Of a stretch of 64,000 nucleotides of DNA, positions 61,231 through 64,000 are shown in pieces. The DNA comes from Streptomyces sp. CG1 (lineage in GTDB: Bacteria > Actinomycetota > Actinomycetes > Streptomycetales > Streptomycetaceae), in contig NZ_CP163518.1 of the NCBI RefSeq assembly GCF_041080625.1, forward strand, positions 1-64,000. Direction: 5' to 3'. The position numbers and the translations under genes are program-made. Numbering within the stretch: the stretch's first letter is position 1; each line of letters opens with the position of its first letter. Below the pieces are notes generated by a model. That model saw nothing but the letters and a program-made list of their open reading frames with translations, was not told where the DNA came from and did no database searches.

Positions 61231-61342
61231 CAGCGTCACGGCGTCCACGACCTGGGTCGTGGATGCCGTGCTCCATTCGAACCGGGGCGGTCCACCGCAG
61301 GGCGTGCGCGCCGACCATTCCGCCCCTCCCGCACCCTCAACT

Positions 61343-61748
61343 TCACCGTGAACATGGGCGAAACCGACCGACATCGATGTGTCCGCCTGCCAATTCACCG
61401 GCACTGTCCATCTTGACCAGGTGCGGCTCGAAGGCCGCTGTTCCTTCGCTCCGGCCCCCACCGGCATGCGCCGGCGAGGACTGGTGTGGGCGCGCTGGAC
61501 CCCCTGACGCACGCCGGCTGAGGAACTCCTCCGGCGACAGGTCCACGCTCACCTCGAGGTCGGCCATCGTGGCGAGGCAGGAGAACCAGTCCTTCAGATC
61601 GTGCGCGTACGCCCTGACCGGCCGTGTTCGGTGACCGCTCGATTCCGGTGAGGTAGGTCAGGTACCGCTCGATCGGCTCGACCGGCGCGGCGTCATCGCC
61701 GAGCACCGACTTCGCTTCTGCGCAGATGCCTCGCGGAGATCTGAACAT
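61343..61748 (-). pseudogene. Tyrosine recombinase N-terminal remnant
   Basis: The leftward frame begins SPRGICAEAKSVLGDDAAPV and EPIERYLTYLTGIERSPNT, the core-binding (SAM-like) start of an actinobacterial tyrosine recombinase. After a frameshift near 61580 it continues MADLEVSVDLSPEEFLSRR. The catalytic domain is absent. Complementary in content to the C-terminal integrase pieces at 35102 and 43020, though not necessarily from the same gene. Confidence 0.6.
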
Positions 61749-61821
61749 TCGCTGTCATCAACGACGTACATAACGACGACTGTTGCACCGCACCTCGACC
61801 CACATACCGATGGAGATCATC

Positions 61822-62439
61822 ATGCTGGCTGCCCCCGACGCCTCTGATCAGCTCACCGGCGTGTGGCAGATCGACCCCGTTCACTCCCAAGTCGGCTTCA
61901 CCGTACGTCACCTCGTGATCCGGATGCGAGGCGGCTTCACAAGGTTCCCCGGAACCAACACCGTTGGGAACGAGCCCGCACGGTCCAGCGTGCGGGCAGA
62001 GATCGACTGCACATTAGTCGACACCCGCAACGCCGAGCGGGACAAGCACATCCGTGCCGCTGACTTCCTCGACAGCGACACCCACCCCACGGCATCGTTC
62101 CAATCCTCGCGCATCCGCACGAAGGACGGTCGGCACATCATCGAGGGGCACCTCACCCTCCGGGGCCAGATGTGCTCGGTCGACTTCGACTTGTTCGTCC
62201 TCGGTGTGGATACGGACGTAACAGGCCGGACCCAGGCGGGATTTGGGGCCTTCTCCTGGATCAGCCGCTCCCAGCTCGGAGTGACAGGCGATGTGCCTCT
62301 GACCGGAGGACGTGCCCTGATTGGCGACACCGTCATGGTCAAACTGGAGATAGAGGCGGTCCAGGGCTGCTGGCACCAACGGGGGACTGTCAATCCTCTG
62401 GGCCGTGAAGGACTTCTTCATGCAGTTTGTGACTCCTGA
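61822..62439 (+). CDS. YceI-family protein
   Basis: 205 residues from ATG 61822, with GGAG 6 nt upstream. The YceI lipocalin-like barrel is evident: GVWQIDPVHSQVGFTVRHLV, VRAEIDCTLVDTRNAERDKH, RAADFLDSDTHPTASFQSSR and EGHLTLRGQMCSVDFDLFVL. Family members bind isoprenoid lipids such as polyprenyl compounds. No signal peptide, so cytoplasmic. Relatives end near KLEIEAVQ; the extra 25 residues here (GCWHQRGTVNPLGREG) suggest a shifted stop. Confidence 0.85.
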   Translation: MLAAPDASDQLTGVWQIDPVHSQVGFTVRHLVIRMRGGFTRFPGTNTVGNEPARSSVRAEIDCTLVDTRNAERDKHIRAADFLDSDTHPTASFQSSRIRTKDGRHIIEGHLTLRGQMCSVDFDLFVLGVDTDVTGRTQAGFGAFSWISRSQLGVTGDVPLTGGRALIGDTVMVKLEIEAVQGCWHQRGTVNPLGREGLLHAVCDS

Positions 62440-62925
62440 GACAAGTGTGACCCGAGCTTCGGTGATGGTCCGCGTGGAAGTCCGCGATCCACGTGGCGAT
62501 CAACAGCCGTCGGCGGCGCCGGAGCCTCGGCTTGACCCTACGTCGCCCGGCGCGGATGTGGGGCTTGGAGCAAGCCCGTCCGGCGTCGGCCGACCGGGCT
62601 CCCACTGGTTGTGAGCGACCCTTGACGCCAGGACGTGGGACGCGCCGATCGCCGCCCGGCACATGCTCAGCCGGTCCGCGACCCCAGCTCGGACAGCAGC
62701 ACCTCGTGCGGCCCGCTGCCAGACCCCGGCGTGGGCGACCGCTGCCGAAACCTTCAAGCTGAGCGGCCTGAAAATGTCGCTGCCGACGGGTCCGCACGAG
62801 TGCTACTGAGCACTCACTGATGGGCGGAGGAGCCGCTGGCGGCCCGCCCGTCCGCACTCCGGCCCCGTCTTCACGTGCCGAACACATCACCGCCACAGTA
62901 ACGCCGCACCAGGGAGCTGTTTTCC
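62440..62925. other. Gene-poor gap before DUF6114 gene
   Basis: About 490 bp. A leftward Arg-rich frame (RRRLLIATWIADFHADHH) might be a transposase trace but cannot be assigned. No repeat or RNA seen. The last 40 bp carry the ribosome site of the next gene. Confidence 0.35.
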
Positions 62926-64000
62926 ATGAGCGCTGAGACTCCTGCCGCATCCGGCCAGTTCACCCGCCGGAGGCTGCAGTTCCGCGCCTGGCGGGGCACC
63001 CGTCCGTTCTGGTCCGGTCTGTACGTCCTGCTCAGCGGTCTTCCGATCATGTACTTCCCGTACTTCCACCTCCAGCTCGGTCATCTGACGCTGGCGATGG
63101 CGACTACGGCGGGGGCCGGCTCCCTGATCATCGGCGTGCTGCTCGTCGTTCTGGGCATCAGCCTCTGGTTCCAGAAGCACGTTCGCACCTTCGCGGGCGT
63201 CGCCGCGATCCTGCTGGCGCTGGTGTCACTCCCCGTGTCCAACTTCGGCGGCTTCGTCATGGGCTTCCTCCTCGCCCTCATCGGCGGAGCGATGGCCGTG
63301 GCCTGGGCGCCGGACGCGCCACCGCAGCCGGAGCCGCCGGCCAAGGCCGGACCGGGCGAGGGCGGTGCCCTCGAGGCCGCACCCATTGACAGGGTCGAGC
63401 CCCGTGTGAAAACCAAGCCACGCCATGCGGCCCGCAGGAAGACTCTGTTCAACAGGTTCCGGATGTCTGCCGGCAAGACAACAGCCCTGGTGGCGATGCC
63501 GACGGCGGTCATGATGGGGATGAGCTTCATGCCCTCGCTGGCCTCCGCCGACAGCAACTCGTCGTCTCCGTCGCCGAAGAGCCTCACGGCCGACGAATAC
63601 AAGAACTGTGTCGCGGCCCTGAAACGGGCCAGTGTCTCGGCCTCGCCGTCCCCATCGGACCGCGCCGCCCGGTCCGCGGGCAAGGCCACGCCCGAGCCGT
63701 CGTCCACGTCGTCTTCGTCGTCGGGGAGCGGCTCGACGTCCACCCCGTCGACGTCCGCGAGCCACGGCGGCGGCCTGCTGGACATCATCGGCGGTGCGAT
63801 CAGAAGGATCCTCGGCGGCGGCAGCTCGAACTCCGGCTCGATGTCCGCGACCACGCCGTCGACCACGGCCTCCGGCGTGTCAGGCGAGGTCAAAGACACG
63901 ACCGAGACCGTCAAAGACACCGCCAAAGCCGTGACGGGCACAGCGTCCAAGTCTACCCAGGATGCCAGAAGGGCTGTTACGAGCGCCGCCGACGCAGCCA
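62926..64000 (+). CDS. DUF6114 membrane protein, runs off the window
   Basis: At least 358 residues from ATG 62926, with AGGGAG 9 nt upstream; no stop before the window end. Residues about 18-125 hold four membrane helices in the DUF6114 arrangement: RAWRGTRPFWSGLYVLLSGL, PIMYFPYFHL, TTAGAGSLIIGVLLVVLGIS, FAGVAAILLALVSLPVSNFG and GFVMGFLLALIGGAMAVAW. A charged segment, a second hydrophobic stretch with a signal-like cut site (MPSLASADS) and a long Ser/Thr/Pro-rich exported tail follow. DUF6114 proteins are streptomycete membrane proteins often beside DUF6230 genes; that partner is not upstream here. Function unknown. Confidence 0.75.
   Translation, partial: MSAETPAASGQFTRRRLQFRAWRGTRPFWSGLYVLLSGLPIMYFPYFHLQLGHLTLAMATTAGAGSLIIGVLLVVLGISLWFQKHVRTFAGVAAILLALVSLPVSNFGGFVMGFLLALIGGAMAVAWAPDAPPQPEPPAKAGPGEGGALEAAPIDRVEPRVKTKPRHAARRKTLFNRFRMSAGKTTALVAMPTAVMMGMSFMPSLASADSNSSSPSPKSLTADEYKNCVAALKRASVSASPSPSDRAARSAGKATPEPSSTSSSSSGSGSTSTPSTSASHGGGLLDIIGGAIRRILGGGSSNSGSMSATTPSTTASGVSGEVKDTTETVKDTAKAVTGTASKSTQDARRAVTSAADAA

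Noticed and set aside
1..64000. tRNA, rRNA or CRISPR loci
   Set aside because: I looked for T-loop-like motifs beside the integrase fragments and for regularly spaced repeats, and saw none. A covariance-model scan would be decisive.

Overview
The window looks like an accessory region of a high-GC actinomycete, almost certainly Streptomyces or a close relative. Coding regions are GC-rich with G or C at third positions, GTG starts are common, and several families are typical of the genus: a streptomycete integration host factor, a Replic_Relax plasmid protein, a KilB fragment, EACC1, Imm49 and DUF6114. Insertion sequences, recombinase remnants and frameshifted genes are dense, so this reads as a chromosome-arm island or an integrated plasmid that is being rebuilt rather than as core genome.

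Layout. 0-5 kb: a membrane gene, a decayed serine recombinase, a coupled membrane/zinc-finger gene pair and a frameshifted IS3-family copy (2808-4083). 4.3-18.7 kb: a plasmid- or ICE-like block with a three-module HTH protein, a Replic_Relax protein, a truncated KilB, a replication-type HTH protein coupled to a membrane protein, a TcpC-like conjugation protein and a row of membrane-anchored proteins. Two intergenic regions about 10 kb apart carry the same GGTCGGG-rich repeats. Inside this block sits an intact two-gene conflict-type module: EACC1 followed by a caspase-kinase fusion (7904-10952).

19-35 kb: a quinone-reductase-like oxidoreductase behind a palindromic operator, a clean IS630 insertion, a GNAT acetyltransferase, a patatin/TetR divergent pair, a candidate RiPP operon (precursor peptide plus radical SAM/SPASM maturase, 25944-27595), an NmrA/TetR divergent pair, a broken transposase, and an ECF sigma factor with a SnoaL-like tail divergent from an AhpD/CMD protein. 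35-50 kb: integrase fragments, a strikingly AT-rich two-gene module (LPO_1073/Vpar_1526-like protein plus a 2-TM protein), remnants of a lasso-peptide-like locus, an Imm49 immunity gene, a CHRD protein, an extra sIHF, a YunG-NUDIX fusion, membrane and lipoprotein genes, a secreted scabin-like ADP-ribosyltransferase and a DUF6236 gene.

50-64 kb: a MarR/phenolic acid decarboxylase pair with palindromic operators, a secreted papain-like protein, a WD40 gene decapitated by an IS3 element, a polysaccharide locus (GH26 mannanase, membrane GT2, acyltransferase-SGNH), an integrase fragment, a YceI protein and a DUF6114 membrane protein running off the end.

The most interesting units are the EACC1/caspase-kinase pair, the uncharacterised radical-SAM RiPP operon, the AT-rich LPO_1073-like module and the secreted ADP-ribosyltransferase. 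Functional statements rest on motifs read by eye; no database search was possible.
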